Notes: generated by a model from the letters alone, not told the origin. Shown: positions 20,908 through 30,086, numbered from the stretch's first letter. The stretch is DNA of 64,000 nt from Salinibacterium xinjiangense (GCF_014645015.1 NZ_BMLC01000001.1:1006585-1070584), one strand, 5' to 3'. Numbers and translations: made by a program.

Positions 20908-23277
20908 TTACAACTTCTCGATGGGGGCGATCTTGATCAGCAACCGTTTCCGGCCGGCGATGTCGAACTGCACCTCGGCGACGCGCTTGGTGCCCTCGCC
21001 GGTCACGGCCGTCACCCTGCCCTCGCCGAAATCGGTGTGCCGGATGCGGTCGCCAGCCTCGAGAGTCATGTCACCGTTGTCGCGCACGAGCCCGGTCACG
21101 GCACTGGTCCACTCGGTTTTCACGCGCGGCGGCGCCGGCGGAAGCTCGTCGCGGGAGTAGCCGGAGCGCATCGCAGGGCCGCGCGCGTTCAGCGCACGGC
21201 CGCCGGGGCGGAACCCGCCGCTGCCACCGGACTGTTTCCACTCGATGAGGTCGGCCGGAATCTCCTGCAAGTAGCGGCTCGGCATGGCCACATTCACCTC
21301 GCCGAAGCTGGCTCGGGAGGTCGCCAGCGAGATGTACAGGCGCTTACGCGCACGGGTGATGCCCACGTAGAACAGTCGCCGTTCCTCCTGCAACCCCCCG
21401 GGCTCGTTGGCCGACATCCGATGCGGCAGGAGGTCTTCCTCGACACCGGTCAGGAAGACAGCATCGTATTCCAGCCCCTTCGCCGTGTGCAGGGTCATAA
21501 TCGACACCGAGCCGTCCTCGTCATCGATCTCGTCGGCCGCAGCGAAGAGCGCCACCCCGGTCAGGAAGTCGATGAGCGAACCCTCGGGGTTGACCGTTGT
21601 GAACTCTTTGGTCTGCGAGACCAGTTCTTCCAGGTTCTCGGCGCGCGCCTCATCCTGCGCATCGCCGCTGCTCTTGAGGGCCTTGTGATAGCCGGTACGG
21701 TTCAGGATGTCCGTCAGGATGTCGTGCGGAGCAGCCGTCGTCGCAACCCTCCCCGCGTCATCCAGTATCGTGCCGAGCTCGACGATCGCGGCCGTCACCT
21801 TCGGCCCGAGACCGAGCTGGCCCGCATCCGCGAGCACCTCCCGAAGCGGCGTGCCGATGCGGTTCGCATGCGCCTGCATGGCCGCCTCGGTGGCAGGGCC
21901 GATGCCGCGCTTGGGCACGTTCATGATGCGGCGCAGGGCGAGGTCGTCGTCGGGGTTGGCGACCTGAATCAGGTAGGCCATCGCATCCTTGATCTCGGCA
22001 CGCTCATAGAACTTTGTACCCCCGGGGATCCGATACGGGATCGCTGAGCGGATGAAGATCTCTTCCAGCGGCCGGGTCTGCGAGTTGGTCCGCACGAAGA
22101 TGGCCACGTCGTTGAGGCTGCCACCGGCCGAGCGCAGCGACTCGATCTCGTCTGCCACGAACTGGGCCTCGTCGTGGCCGGAATACCCGGTGAACCCGAT
22201 GATCTTCTCGCCGGCGCCCACCACCGTGAACAGGTTCTTCGCTTTGCGATCGAAATTGTTCGAGATGACGGCGTTCGCCGCGTCGAGGATGTTCTGGGTC
22301 GACCTGTAATTCTGCTCGAGCAGGATCACCTTCGAGTTCGGGAAGTCGCGTTCGAACTCGGTGATGTTGCGGATGTCGGCCCCACGGAACGCATAGATCG
22401 ACTGGTCGCTGTCGCCCACGACGGTGAGCGAGGCCCCGGGGATTCCGCCGCTCGGGTCGAGCTGCATCCGGGTGTCTGCAGGCACGTTGTGCGGCGCGAC
22501 CGCCCTCACAAACTCCCGGATGAGCGCGTACTGGGCGTGGTTCGTGTCCTGGTACTCATCGACGAGCACGTGCCGGAACCGGCGCTGGTAGAGCGCGGCA
22601 ACATCCGGAAACGCGCGAAAGAGGTAGACGGTCTCGGCGATGATGTCGTCAAAGTCGAGCGCGTTCGCCCGGCGAAGTGCGGAGGTGTACCGCTTGAAGA
22701 TCTCGACGAACCCGGCCTCTTTCGGGTCGTCCATATTGACACTGCGGGCGAAGGCATCGATGTCGGTCAATTCGTTCTTGAGCTTCGAGATGCGACTCGA
22801 CGCCCCGCCGGGGGTGAAGCCGACCGTGTCTGCGCCGAGCTCCTTGATGATCCTTTTGAGAAGGGCACGCTGGTCGGCGGTGTCGTAGATGGTGAAACTC
22901 TGCTTCATGCCCATCGATTCAGCCTGCCGACGCAGGATGCGCGTGCAGGCGGAATGGAACGTCGAGATCCACATGCCCTCGGCCGCATCCCCGACGAGAG
23001 ATTTCACGCGCTCCCGCATCTCGGCGGCCGCCTTGTTCGTGAACGTGATCGCGAGGATCTGGCTCGGCCAGGCCTCGCGGGTCTGGAGCAGGCCGGCGAT
23101 GCGACGGGTGAGCACGCTCGTCTTGCCCGAGCCCGCACCCGCCACGATCAGCAGCGACTGCCCGCGGTATGTGACGGCCTCACGCTGCTGGGGATTGAGT
23201 CCGTCGAGCAGGGCGTTGTCGATCCCGCCAGCTGTCGCGCGGCCGGGCTGCTCGAACGAGTCAAGAAGGTAAGTCAT
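20908..23277 (-). CDS. pcrA: ATP-dependent DNA helicase PcrA/UvrD
   Basis: A 789-residue superfamily 1A 3'-5' helicase used in nucleotide excision repair and replication fork maintenance. Motifs appear in order: Q motif LNPQQREAV, Walker A VAGAGSGKTS (near residue 48), motif Ia ITFTNKAAAEM, motif II VDEYQDTN, motif III GDSDQSIYAFRGAD, motif IV QNYRST, motif V TLHTAKGLEYDAVFL and motif VI GITRARKRLYIS. The carboxy-terminal Tudor-like domain contains HTDFGEGRV. The ATG at 23277 is preferred over a TTG three codons upstream; neither has a strong ribosome binding site. The upstream region shared with the divergent DUF559 gene holds palindromic element A. Confidence 0.97.
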   Translation of the reverse strand: MTYLLDSFEQPGRATAGGIDNALLDGLNPQQREAVTYRGQSLLIVAGAGSGKTSVLTRRIAGLLQTREAWPSQILAITFTNKAAAEMRERVKSLVGDAAEGMWISTFHSACTRILRRQAESMGMKQSFTIYDTADQRALLKRIIKELGADTVGFTPGGASSRISKLKNELTDIDAFARSVNMDDPKEAGFVEIFKRYTSALRRANALDFDDIIAETVYLFRAFPDVAALYQRRFRHVLVDEYQDTNHAQYALIREFVRAVAPHNVPADTRMQLDPSGGIPGASLTVVGDSDQSIYAFRGADIRNITEFERDFPNSKVILLEQNYRSTQNILDAANAVISNNFDRKAKNLFTVVGAGEKIIGFTGYSGHDEAQFVADEIESLRSAGGSLNDVAIFVRTNSQTRPLEEIFIRSAIPYRIPGGTKFYERAEIKDAMAYLIQVANPDDDLALRRIMNVPKRGIGPATEAAMQAHANRIGTPLREVLADAGQLGLGPKVTAAIVELGTILDDAGRVATTAAPHDILTDILNRTGYHKALKSSGDAQDEARAENLEELVSQTKEFTTVNPEGSLIDFLTGVALFAAADEIDDEDGSVSIMTLHTAKGLEYDAVFLTGVEEDLLPHRMSANEPGGLQEERRLFYVGITRARKRLYISLATSRASFGEVNVAMPSRYLQEIPADLIEWKQSGGSGGFRPGGRALNARGPAMRSGYSRDELPPAPPRVKTEWTSAVTGLVRDNGDMTLEAGDRIRHTDFGEGRVTAVTGEGTKRVAEVQFDIAGRKRLLIKIAPIEKL

Positions 23278-23353
23278 CGCCCGCAATTCTAGGCGCGACC
23301 GCTGACGCCGGTGGTTCGAGCGTCACCGCTGCCTGAGCCGCGCTCCCTATTCA

Positions 23354-23432
23354 CCAAATGAAGGAGTTTTCCGCGCTCACGTGCTGTGCGCCCCGCAAAA
23401 CTGCCCGCGACGACGACATCTCCTTCATTGGG
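23354..23432. repeat. Palindromic element, copy A (13-bp arms, 53-nt spacer)
   Basis: The left arm CCAAATGAAGGAG ends at 23366. The right arm CTCCTTCATTGGG begins at 23420. The spacer is exactly 53 nt. It lies between the divergent pcrA and DUF559 genes. Copies B (24425) and C (40370) share the arms and the 53-nt spacing but not the spacer sequence. Confidence 0.88.
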
Positions 23433-23505
23433 GAAGCGGATGAGGCTTTTCCACTACTGCGGTAACCCGTGGCAGTGGCCAGTCGAACGGCGCGACAGTT
23501 GCACC

Positions 23506-24405
23506 ATGACCACTGCTGGGACCCGCACCGGGATCCGAAGTACACCCGTGCGAGCATCCGTCACCGCCCTGGGTGGGCTCGCCGCCACGTTCGAGCTGCA
23601 CGCCCGCGGCCACTCGCGACACGACATCGCGGCTGCCGTCCGATCCGGTTCGATCCTGCGTGTTCGCCAGGGCTGGTACTCGCATCACGACGTGCACCCG
23701 TCCGCTCTGGAGGCCGCCAGGGTGGGCGGGCGGCTCACGTGCCTGTCCGCACTCGATCTGCACGGCGCGGGGCTCGTCGCCGACCCGGGGCTGCATGTCT
23801 CGGTTGCAGGCAACGCCTGCAGGCTCAGGATGCCCCGCGACGGCCATACACGTATTACGGCCGCCGCAGCATCCGGAGTGGTCGTGCACTGGCGAACCCA
23901 GGAGGCGACCGGCCGACTCCTGCTGCCACCGCTGGCGGCGATCCGGGACCTGATCGCGTGCCAGCCAGCCGATATCGTGTCGGCCCTGGTCGGGGTGCTG
24001 CTGCGCCAGCGACCCGAATTGTGGCCGCAGTGGAGGGAATTCATCTCCACAGTCCCTGTCGTGCACCAACCGTGGTTGCTGCGCATCGATTCGACTTGCG
24101 AGTCAGGCATCGAAGGACTGTTCTGGTTCAGGATGCGGGATCACCCGATTTCGCTGCGACGCCAGGTCGCCATCCCGACCGTAGGGCGAATCGATTTTCT
24201 CGTCGGCACGAAGCTCGTGGTCGAGGTCGACGGTGCCGAGTATCACACCAGCCCCGAGAGGTTCGAGGCTGACCGCCGCCGGGACGCCATGCTGAGTTCT
24301 TTGGGCTACCGGGTGCTGCGGTTCAGCTACGCGCAGGTGATGTTCCGGTGGCCGGAGGTAGAGCTCGCCCTGCTGGCCGCGGTGGCCCGCGGCGACCAGC
24401 ACTGA
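23506..24405 (+). CDS. DUF559 (Vsr-like PD-(D/E)XK) nuclease-domain protein with AbiEi-like amino terminus
   Basis: A 299-residue protein. Residues about 20-90 resemble the winged-helix start of AbiEi-type proteins (ALGGLAATFELHARGHSRHD, then RVRQGWYS). Residues about 215-290 form a DUF559 domain related to very-short-patch-repair endonucleases, with candidate catalytic residues D230 (GRIDFLV), E240 and D242 (VVEVDGAEYH), then a conserved arginine-rich helix (DRRRDAML) and the strand GYRVLRFSY. The ATG at 23506 is chosen because the family begins here; the frame extends upstream to 23386 into element A. No partner toxin or methylase is adjacent. Inverted-repeat elements A and B flank the gene. 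Many copies per genome are known in actinobacteria; the role is unresolved. Confidence 0.83.
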   Translation: MTTAGTRTGIRSTPVRASVTALGGLAATFELHARGHSRHDIAAAVRSGSILRVRQGWYSHHDVHPSALEAARVGGRLTCLSALDLHGAGLVADPGLHVSVAGNACRLRMPRDGHTRITAAAASGVVVHWRTQEATGRLLLPPLAAIRDLIACQPADIVSALVGVLLRQRPELWPQWREFISTVPVVHQPWLLRIDSTCESGIEGLFWFRMRDHPISLRRQVAIPTVGRIDFLVGTKLVVEVDGAEYHTSPERFEADRRRDAMLSSLGYRVLRFSYAQVMFRWPEVELALLAAVARGDQH

Positions 24406-24424
24406 CGCCCCAGGTCCCGCTCGA

Positions 24425-24511
24425 TTACCCAAATGAAGGAGTTTTGGCCGAGTCGGGGGCTGGCTTCTGCTGCCTAGGCCCCTGTCGGTGAAATCTCCTT
24501 CATTTGGGTAA
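24425..24511. repeat. Palindromic element, copy B (perfect 17-bp arms, 53-nt spacer)
   Basis: The left arm TTACCCAAATGAAGGAG (24425-24441) and right arm CTCCTTCATTTGGGTAA (24495-24511) are exact reverse complements separated by 53 nt. The element lies between the convergent DUF559 and glycerophosphodiesterase genes, so it could also act as a bidirectional terminator, although the loop is very long for that. Confidence 0.92.
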
Positions 24512-24558
24512 GGGAAAGGGAAGGGCGGGACGGGAGACTGCTGCCGCCCGGGCTGGCA

Positions 24559-25530
24559 TCAGTCTGCGAGCACCTCACGCACGAGGTCTGGCTGGTCGGC
24601 GAACACCCCATCCACGCCCACGTCCAGGATGCGCCTGAACTCTCCGCGCCAGTCGCCCCACGCGGCGGGATCGGTTCCACGCCGGAAGCCGCCGCCCAGG
24701 AAGCGGTTCTCAGCCCGAAGGGTCCACGTGAAGACGTCGAGCCCCGAGTCGTGTGCACGATCGACGAACGCGCGACCCGTGTCGGCCAGGAGCAACTTCT
24801 TCTCGACGCTCACCCCATCCACCTCCTCGGCCAGCCAGCCCAGACCGGCGACCTCGAGGTGGTCGGCATATGATCGCGCGTCGTTCCCGTCGCGCGCGAC
24901 CAGGTCGGCGGGTGCTCCGGATGCCTCGGCCAGGAACACCGATCGCCCCGGAACCCCCCTGCCGCGGATCTGGCCGAGCACGGTCTGTTCGAAACTTTCC
25001 ACCACGAGATTGTCTTCGGTGGCCCACCCGGTGATCTCGGCGGCGAACAGCTCATCCATCGGCAACCCGATCGACGCGAAGTAGGTGGCGTGCTTGATCT
25101 CGGCGACCATGACGCCCGGCCGGTCCTGTGCGTCGATGATGCCGAAGAGATCGATGAGCCTGAGGATCGGGAACACGCCGTCGAAGGTGGCGCTCTCGCT
25201 CCGGATGCCCGGCAGCCGTTCCACCGCACGCAGCGACCGAAGCTCCGCCCACGTGAAATCCTCAGTGAACCAGCCGTTCTGGGTGACCCCGTCGACGGTC
25301 TTCGTGGTGCGCCTTTGGGCGAATTCGGGGTGCTTCGCAACATCCGTCGTCCCGGAGATCTCGTTCTCGTGCCTCACCACCAGCACGCCGTCTTTCGTTG
25401 GCACCAGGTCAGGCTCGATGGCGTCCGCGCCGAGTTCGAACGCGAGTTCGAACGCGCCGCGGCTGTGTTCGGGCCGATAGCCGCTTGCTCCGCGGTGGGC
25501 GATCACGAGAAGACTGCGTTGGGGGGCCAC
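24559..25530 (-). CDS. Glycerophosphodiester phosphodiesterase
   Basis: A 323-residue GDPD/PI-PLC-like TIM-barrel enzyme that hydrolyses glycerophosphodiesters to glycerol-3-phosphate and an alcohol. The family signature IAHRGASGYRPEHS lies near the amino terminus, with metal-binding E and D in DAIEPDLV and the following RHE. The end TWTLRAEN...DVGVDGVFADQPDLV is typical. The GTG at 25530 is chosen because the homology starts at PQRSLLVIAHRG; an ATG at 25557 is an alternative. No signal peptide is evident, so it is probably cytoplasmic. It is divergent from the zinc-ribbon protein gene. Confidence 0.92.
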   Translation of the reverse strand: MAPQRSLLVIAHRGASGYRPEHSRGAFELAFELGADAIEPDLVPTKDGVLVVRHENEISGTTDVAKHPEFAQRRTTKTVDGVTQNGWFTEDFTWAELRSLRAVERLPGIRSESATFDGVFPILRLIDLFGIIDAQDRPGVMVAEIKHATYFASIGLPMDELFAAEITGWATEDNLVVESFEQTVLGQIRGRGVPGRSVFLAEASGAPADLVARDGNDARSYADHLEVAGLGWLAEEVDGVSVEKKLLLADTGRAFVDRAHDSGLDVFTWTLRAENRFLGGGFRRGTDPAAWGDWRGEFRRILDVGVDGVFADQPDLVREVLAD

Positions 25531-25563
25531 GCCACAAGGGTAGGCCCCGAGTAGCATTCGGAT

Positions 25564-25839
25564 ATGCCCGCCTGCGTCTCGTGCTCCACGGAGCTTGACC
25601 CGCTGTGGAACTACTGCGTCAACTGCGGAACTCCGGTCGTCAGGGCAGAGTCTCGACAGGCAGAACCTCGACCGGCAGAACCTCGACCGGCAGAGTCGAT
25701 CCCCGGGGCCATCCGGCCGGAGCAGCCGTCAGTGATCGCCCCCTCCCGTACCCTCCCCCGGTCCGCCCTCCTCGTCATCGTCCTGGCGGTCGTCGGTGCC
25801 GTCGGTTCGTTCTTCGCCGCTGCAGCGGCACTCCGCTGA
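25564..25839 (+). CDS. Zinc-ribbon protein with one carboxy-terminal membrane helix
   Basis: A 91-residue protein. Four cysteines in CVSC...CVNC (residues 4-21) form a zinc ribbon. A charged linker follows, built from a 15-bp tandem repeat (RQAEP, RPAEP, RPAES), then one helix (about 69-88). The topology resembles small zinc-ribbon membrane proteins of actinobacteria with unknown roles. The stop is two bases before the GTG of the next membrane protein gene, so they are probably cotranslated. Confidence 0.75.
   Translation: MPACVSCSTELDPLWNYCVNCGTPVVRAESRQAEPRPAEPRPAESIPGAIRPEQPSVIAPSRTLPRSALLVIVLAVVGAVGSFFAAAAALR
25651..25695 (+). repeat. 15-bp tandem repeat (three copies) in the zinc-ribbon gene
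   Basis: Three 15-bp units of the form CCTCGACCGGCAGAA, the first slightly diverged, encode the linker between the zinc ribbon and the membrane helix. The unit is a multiple of three, so the copy number can change without a frameshift. Confidence 0.88.
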
Positions 25840-25841
25840 CT

Positions 25842-26357
25842 GTGGCTGCATCGCTCTGGCGCGAGCCGACCTCGATGCTGTCCCTTCGCTGGGGCACCTA
25901 CCGAGGCCGCTACTTGGCCGGCCTCCTGCTCATCGTCGGCGGCGCCGTGCAGCTCCAGGGCTCGAATACGTGGACCCTCCCGCTGCTATTGATCGGCACT
26001 ACGGCTCACATCGTCGGCTGGTCGATCATGCCGGCGCGCGGCTGGCGCAGGATGCTCGTGATCGTGCCCGCGACTGTGCAGATCTGGCTGCTGCTGACAG
26101 GGCCGGCATCCGTATGGATGTTCGTCATTCCCTACCTGTGCTGGATGCTCGTGCGGCACCGACCCGCCCGAAGCTACCTGACCGTGCTGCTGCCGCTCGC
26201 GAACGGTTTCGTCATCCCCCAGTTCACCATGGAGTACTCGGGTATGCCGGTGGCGCTGGCCGTCTCCATGACGGTGTTCGTGGGTGCGGCGTGGCTTGCG
26301 AGGCTGATCGCTGTAGGCGCACAGACACCCAGCACATCTTCAACGCTTATCCGCTAA
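25842..26357 (+). CDS. Hypothetical polytopic membrane protein
   Basis: A 171-residue protein of unrecognised family with about five hydrophobic segments: YLAGLLLIVGGAVQL, TLPLLLIGTTAHIVG, MLVIVPATVQIWLLL, a segment around VWMFVIPYLCWML, and one near the carboxy terminus. Arginine-rich short loops lie between them. The GTG at 25842 directly follows the zinc-ribbon stop (TGA-CT-GTG); an internal ATG at 25875 is an alternative. The reading frame is open further upstream but that part lies inside the zinc-ribbon gene. No functional motif is evident. Confidence 0.7.
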   Translation: MAASLWREPTSMLSLRWGTYRGRYLAGLLLIVGGAVQLQGSNTWTLPLLLIGTTAHIVGWSIMPARGWRRMLVIVPATVQIWLLLTGPASVWMFVIPYLCWMLVRHRPARSYLTVLLPLANGFVIPQFTMEYSGMPVALAVSMTVFVGAAWLARLIAVGAQTPSTSSTLIR

Positions 26358-26401
26358 ATTTGACATAACGATGGCCGAAAGGCCGAAGGAGACGACCAAC
26401 A

Positions 26402-27223
26402 ATGGCCATGTCCAATCCCGCATTCAGCGCGAAGTCTTTCGCGAGCCCGGCAACTGCTGCCGGCAGGATGAATACCACCGTGCAGCCCGGGCTCAGCGCT
26501 GAGCAGCTCCAGGAGATCTACAACCGTCCGGCGGGCGGTGCTTCAGACACCGAGCGCATGACCTACGAGAACACCATTCTCAAGACCGTCATCACCCTCG
26601 CCTTCGTCGTCGCCGGGGCGGCGGTCGGATTCGTGGTGCCCGTCCTGGCCATACCGTTCGCGATCGTCGGTTTCGTGCTCGCGCTGGTCAACATCTTCAA
26701 GAAGCAGCCGTCACCGGCTTTGGTCATCGCCTTCGCGGTGGCCCAGGGAATCTTCGTCGGTGGCCTCTCACGCATCGTCGAGGCCACGGCTCCTGGCATC
26801 ATCTTCCAGGCGCTCGTCGGTACAGCTATCGTCTTCGGCGTCACACTCGCTCTCTTCGCAAGCGGCAAGGTTCGTGCGTCGAAGAAGGCCACGAAGATCT
26901 TCATGATCGCGGGAATCTCCTACGCTGCGCTGTCGCTGGTCAACCTCATCACCCAGCTGACCGGCCTCAACGACAACCCGTGGGGCATCAACGGCACCTC
27001 CATCCCCGGCACTGACATCCCGTTCGGCCTGATCATCGGCCCGATCGCGATCCTCATGGGCGCGTACTCGCTCGTGCTCGACTTCACCTCGGTGAAGCAG
27101 GGCGTGGATGGTGGAGCACCCAGCCGCTGGGGCTGGAAGGCCGCCTTCGGTATCACGCTGACGATCATCTGGCTCTACATCGAGATACTGCGCCTGATCT
27201 CGATCCTGCGGGGCAGCAACTAG
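26402..27223 (+). CDS. Bax inhibitor-1/YccA family membrane protein
   Basis: A 273-residue protein with an alanine/serine-rich hydrophilic amino terminus (about 60 residues) and seven membrane helices of the Bax1-I family, which includes E. coli YccA, a modulator of FtsH, and calcium-leak channels. The ATG at 26402 is preceded by AAGGAG ten bases upstream. The last helices hold the DFTSVKQGVDGGAPSRWGWK stretch with acidic residues typical of the family's pore region. The gene is monocistronic and ends at the strong stem-loop at 27235-27264. The role in this organism is not known. Confidence 0.9.
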   Translation: MAMSNPAFSAKSFASPATAAGRMNTTVQPGLSAEQLQEIYNRPAGGASDTERMTYENTILKTVITLAFVVAGAAVGFVVPVLAIPFAIVGFVLALVNIFKKQPSPALVIAFAVAQGIFVGGLSRIVEATAPGIIFQALVGTAIVFGVTLALFASGKVRASKKATKIFMIAGISYAALSLVNLITQLTGLNDNPWGINGTSIPGTDIPFGLIIGPIAILMGAYSLVLDFTSVKQGVDGGAPSRWGWKAAFGITLTIIWLYIEILRLISILRGSN

Positions 27224-27234
27224 TTTCGGTTACG

Positions 27235-27264
27235 CGAATGGCCGCCCCTCGGGGCGGCCATTCG
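27235..27264. terminator. Bidirectional intrinsic terminator
   Basis: A perfect 14-bp stem (CGAATGGCCGCCCC) with a two-base loop lies between the convergent Bax inhibitor-1 and guaA stop codons. A short T stretch follows on the plus strand. Confidence 0.85.
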
Positions 27265-27281
27265 TCGTTAAGCCGTGGGAG

Positions 27282-28856
27282 CTACTCCCACTCGATGGTT
27301 CCCGGCGGCTTCGAGGTGACGTCGAGCACCACCCGGTTCACTCCGGGAACCTCGTTGGTGATGCGGTTCGAGATCTTTGCGAGCACGTCATAGGGAAGCC
27401 GCGTCCAGTCGGCGGTCATCGCGTCTTCAGATGACACGGGCCTCAACACGATGGGGTGACCGTAGGTGCGACCATCGCCCTGCACTCCAACGCTCCGAAC
27501 GTCTGCGAGCAGAACGACCGGGCATTGCCAGATCTCGTTATCGAGACCGGCCGCGCTCAATTCGAAGCGAGCTATCGCATCCGCCGAACGGAGCAGCTCG
27601 AGTCGCTCACGGGTAACCTCGCCCACGATGCGGATCCCGAGGCCTGGCCCCGGAAACGGCTGGCGACCCACGATGACCTCCGGCAGGCCGAGTTCGCGAC
27701 CGATGGCTCGCACCTCGTCTTTGAAGAGGGTGCGCAGCGGTTCGACGAGCGAGAATTTCAGGTCTTCGGGAAGCCCGCCGACGTTGTGGTGACTCTTGAT
27801 GTTGGCCGTGCCGGTGCCGCCACCGGACTCGACCACGTCGGGGTACAGGGTGCCCTGCACGAGGAAGTCGATGGAGGCACCGTCACCCTGCGCTTCAAGC
27901 ACGAGCGCCTCGGCCGCGTTCTCGAATGACCTGATGAACTCGCGCCCGATGATCTTGCGCTTCGTCTCGGGGTCGGTCACTCCGGCGAGCGCATCGAGGA
28001 ACTGGTCGACGGCATCCACCGTAACGAGGCGCACTCCGGTGGAGGCGACGTAGTCTTCCTCGACCTGGCGGCGTTCATCCTGTCTCAGCAGGCCGTGGTC
28101 GACGAAAATACAAACCAGCTGGTCACCGACAGCCTTGTGCACGATCGCGGCGGCCACCGCAGAATCGACACCACCGGACAGCCCGCAGATCACCCGTGAC
28201 GTGCCGACCTGCTCGCGGATGCGAGCGACCTGCTCGTCGATGACGTTCGCGCTGTTCCAGTCGGCAGGGATACCGGCTGCCGTGTGCAGAAAGTTCTCGA
28301 GTACGCGCTGGCCGAATTCCGAATGCTTGACCTCAGGATGCCACTGCACTCCGTAGAGACGACGCTCATCGCTCGCGAACGCTGCCACCGGCGTCGAGGC
28401 GCTCGAGGCGAGCACGGCGAACCCGTCCGGCGCGCGGGAGACTGAATCCCCATGGCTCATCCACGTCGTCTGGAGGCTCGGCTGGTCCCCGAGCAGCATG
28501 CTCGTGCCGGGCGTGAGCGTAACATCCGTCGCTCCGTATTCGCGCAGGCCCGTGTTGGCTACCTCGCCGCCGAGCTGCTGGGCCATTACCTGGAAGCCGT
28601 AGCAGATGCCGAGCACAGGGACGCCGAGGCCCAGGATCGCGGGGTCGAGGGTGGGCGATCCTGCGTCGTAGACACTGGACGGCCCACCACTCAGCACGAT
28701 GCCGAGCGGGTTCTTTTCGGCGACCTCTGCCGCGGTGATCGTGTGGGGCACGATCTCGCTGTAGACGCTCGCCTCACGCACCCGACGCGCGATCAGTTGT
28801 GCATACTGCGCCCCGAAGTCGACGACCAGGACGGGACGGGCTTCTGTGGAGGTCAT
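27282..28856 (-). CDS. guaA: GMP synthase (glutamine-hydrolysing)
   Basis: A 524-residue enzyme converting XMP to GMP with glutamine and ATP. The class I glutaminase has nucleophile C85 in GICYGFQ and HPEVKHS for the H/E pair. The ATP pyrophosphatase domain has the P-loop [10 protein letters not shown] (about 228-237). The carboxy-terminal dimerisation domain ends GTIEWE, which is invariant in the family. The start codon overlaps the DUF3817 stop as ATGA. It ends the same-strand series guaB3, khtT, khtU, surf1, DUF3817, guaA. Confidence 0.98.
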   Translation of the reverse strand: MTSTEARPVLVVDFGAQYAQLIARRVREASVYSEIVPHTITAAEVAEKNPLGIVLSGGPSSVYDAGSPTLDPAILGLGVPVLGICYGFQVMAQQLGGEVANTGLREYGATDVTLTPGTSMLLGDQPSLQTTWMSHGDSVSRAPDGFAVLASSASTPVAAFASDERRLYGVQWHPEVKHSEFGQRVLENFLHTAAGIPADWNSANVIDEQVARIREQVGTSRVICGLSGGVDSAVAAAIVHKAVGDQLVCIFVDHGLLRQDERRQVEEDYVASTGVRLVTVDAVDQFLDALAGVTDPETKRKIIGREFIRSFENAAEALVLEAQGDGASIDFLVQGTLYPDVVESGGGTGTANIKSHHNVGGLPEDLKFSLVEPLRTLFKDEVRAIGRELGLPEVIVGRQPFPGPGLGIRIVGEVTRERLELLRSADAIARFELSAAGLDNEIWQCPVVLLADVRSVGVQGDGRTYGHPIVLRPVSSEDAMTADWTRLPYDVLAKISNRITNEVPGVNRVVLDVTSKPPGTIEWE

Positions 28857-29281
28857 GCGTCAACCTTCGGCTGGGTCTCGAGGGTGGCGATCGCGGCCAT
28901 GGCGTCTTTCGGCACGCGGCGCTCGAAATAGAACGAGAGGAACGGGATGACCCCGCCGAGCGCTATCAGCAGGAACCGTGTGAACGACCAGCGGATAAGC
29001 CGCCACATCACGAAATCGGTACCGAGATAGAGCACGTAGAACCAGCCGTGGGCGATCAGGATCAGGGTCGACAGGTTTACGCCGTCGATGAGATCCTTCG
29101 GGGTGAGTGCGAGGAATCCGTAGGGGCCGAGAAGCTCGATGTCTACACCGAATCCGTAGCGGAACACCATCATGAGCAGGAGGAGCAACAGGAATGTGCC
29201 GGTGATGTACGACGACACCTTGTAGATGGAGACCGTGCGTCGGATTCTGGCGACGTCTTCTGGCCTGGGACCGATGGGCAT
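28853..29281 (-). CDS. DUF3817 membrane protein
   Basis: A 142-residue protein with three to four helices. The DUF3817 pattern is clear: [20 protein letters not shown], then a central [16 protein letters not shown] and a final [15 protein letters not shown]. Its function is unknown. In many actinobacteria it directly precedes guaA, as here (ATGA overlap). It starts four bases after the SURF1 stop. Confidence 0.9.
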   Translation of the reverse strand: MPIGPRPEDVARIRRTVSIYKVSSYITGTFLLLLLLMMVFRYGFGVDIELLGPYGFLALTPKDLIDGVNLSTLILIAHGWFYVLYLGTDFVMWRLIRWSFTRFLLIALGGVIPFLSFYFERRVPKDAMAAIATLETQPKVDA

Positions 29282-29285
29282 TTCC

Positions 29286-30086
29286 CTATTCTACCGGCGG
29301 TGCGGGAGTGCCTGATGCGAGCTCGGCGTCACGCAGGGCCTCCCCTTCCGCTTCCCAGGTGTCACGCACGAGTCGGTACCAGAGGAAGATCGCGAAGCCC
29401 GCGAAGACCACCCATTCGATCGCGTAGAACACGTTCAACAGGTTGAGCGAAACCTCGCTCAACGGCCGGGGCGAGTCGATTCTGACGAGACCGGATGCCG
29501 CGGCATCCGTCACCAGATAACCGCCGTAGACCCCCGCTGGCTGCTGCGCCCAGAGGTTGACGAGCTCGGACACCGCGAGGGCACTGCGCCGGCCCGCCTC
29601 GAAGTCGGACTCCTGGGGGGACTCGCTGGGCAGATACCGCCCGGTAATCGTTCCGTCGGGAGTGGACTGTTCCAGCCTGCCGACGGCCTGCCGAGCGTCA
29701 TCCGCGCTGGCCGCCCAGCCGAGGGCCACAGCAAGGCTCGCACCGTCCGGGGTGATCGCGTGCCCGACAACCCAGAAGCCCGGCGTCGCATCGACATCAT
29801 TGAAGCGGTCGCTCAGCACGACGTAGTCCCCGGCCACGAACGTCGCATCCGCCGTGACGAGCTGCCCGGTCGCCAATGCCGGAACCGGCTGTTGGGGAGT
29901 ACTCACCGTGTCGAGGGCGACGACATTCTCGGTCTGCTCCACCGGCGCGGCGCCGCTCTCGAAACTGCGCGAGAGCTGCCACTGCCCGAGGGCTGCGAAA
30001 CCTCCGGCGATCGCGAGCGCCAGCACGAGCGCGCCGATCCATCGTGGCCGGCGTGCGATCTGCCACACCGTGGCCTGGGTCTGCAT
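29286..30086 (-). CDS. SURF1-family protein
   Basis: A 266-residue SURF1 homologue, the cytochrome oxidase assembly factor family. It has the expected two terminal helices: one near residues 15-37 (WIGALVLALAIAGGFAALGQWQ) and one near 225-247, with a periplasmic-side domain containing a GRYLPSE-like stretch and YGGYLVTD between them. The family's GxWQxxR pattern at the end of the first helix appears as GQWQLSR. The ATG at 30086 shares one base with the antiporter stop (TGATG); a TTG one codon earlier is possible. Confidence 0.88.
   Translation of the reverse strand: MQTQATVWQIARRPRWIGALVLALAIAGGFAALGQWQLSRSFESGAAPVEQTENVVALDTVSTPQQPVPALATGQLVTADATFVAGDYVVLSDRFNDVDATPGFWVVGHAITPDGASLAVALGWAASADDARQAVGRLEQSTPDGTITGRYLPSESPQESDFEAGRRSALAVSELVNLWAQQPAGVYGGYLVTDAAASGLVRIDSPRPLSEVSLNLLNVFYAIEWVVFAGFAIFLWYRLVRDTWEAEGEALRDAELASGTPAPPVE

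Noticed and set aside
20746-22047. 433-codon open frame antisense to pcrA
   Set aside because: Shadow frame of GC-rich coding DNA; composition is Arg/His/Gly-rich, with no family motif, while pcrA on the other strand is complete.
23386-23505. Upstream extension of the DUF559 reading frame by 40 codons
   Set aside because: It runs through the palindromic element and does not resemble the family; the ATG at 23506 fits homology.
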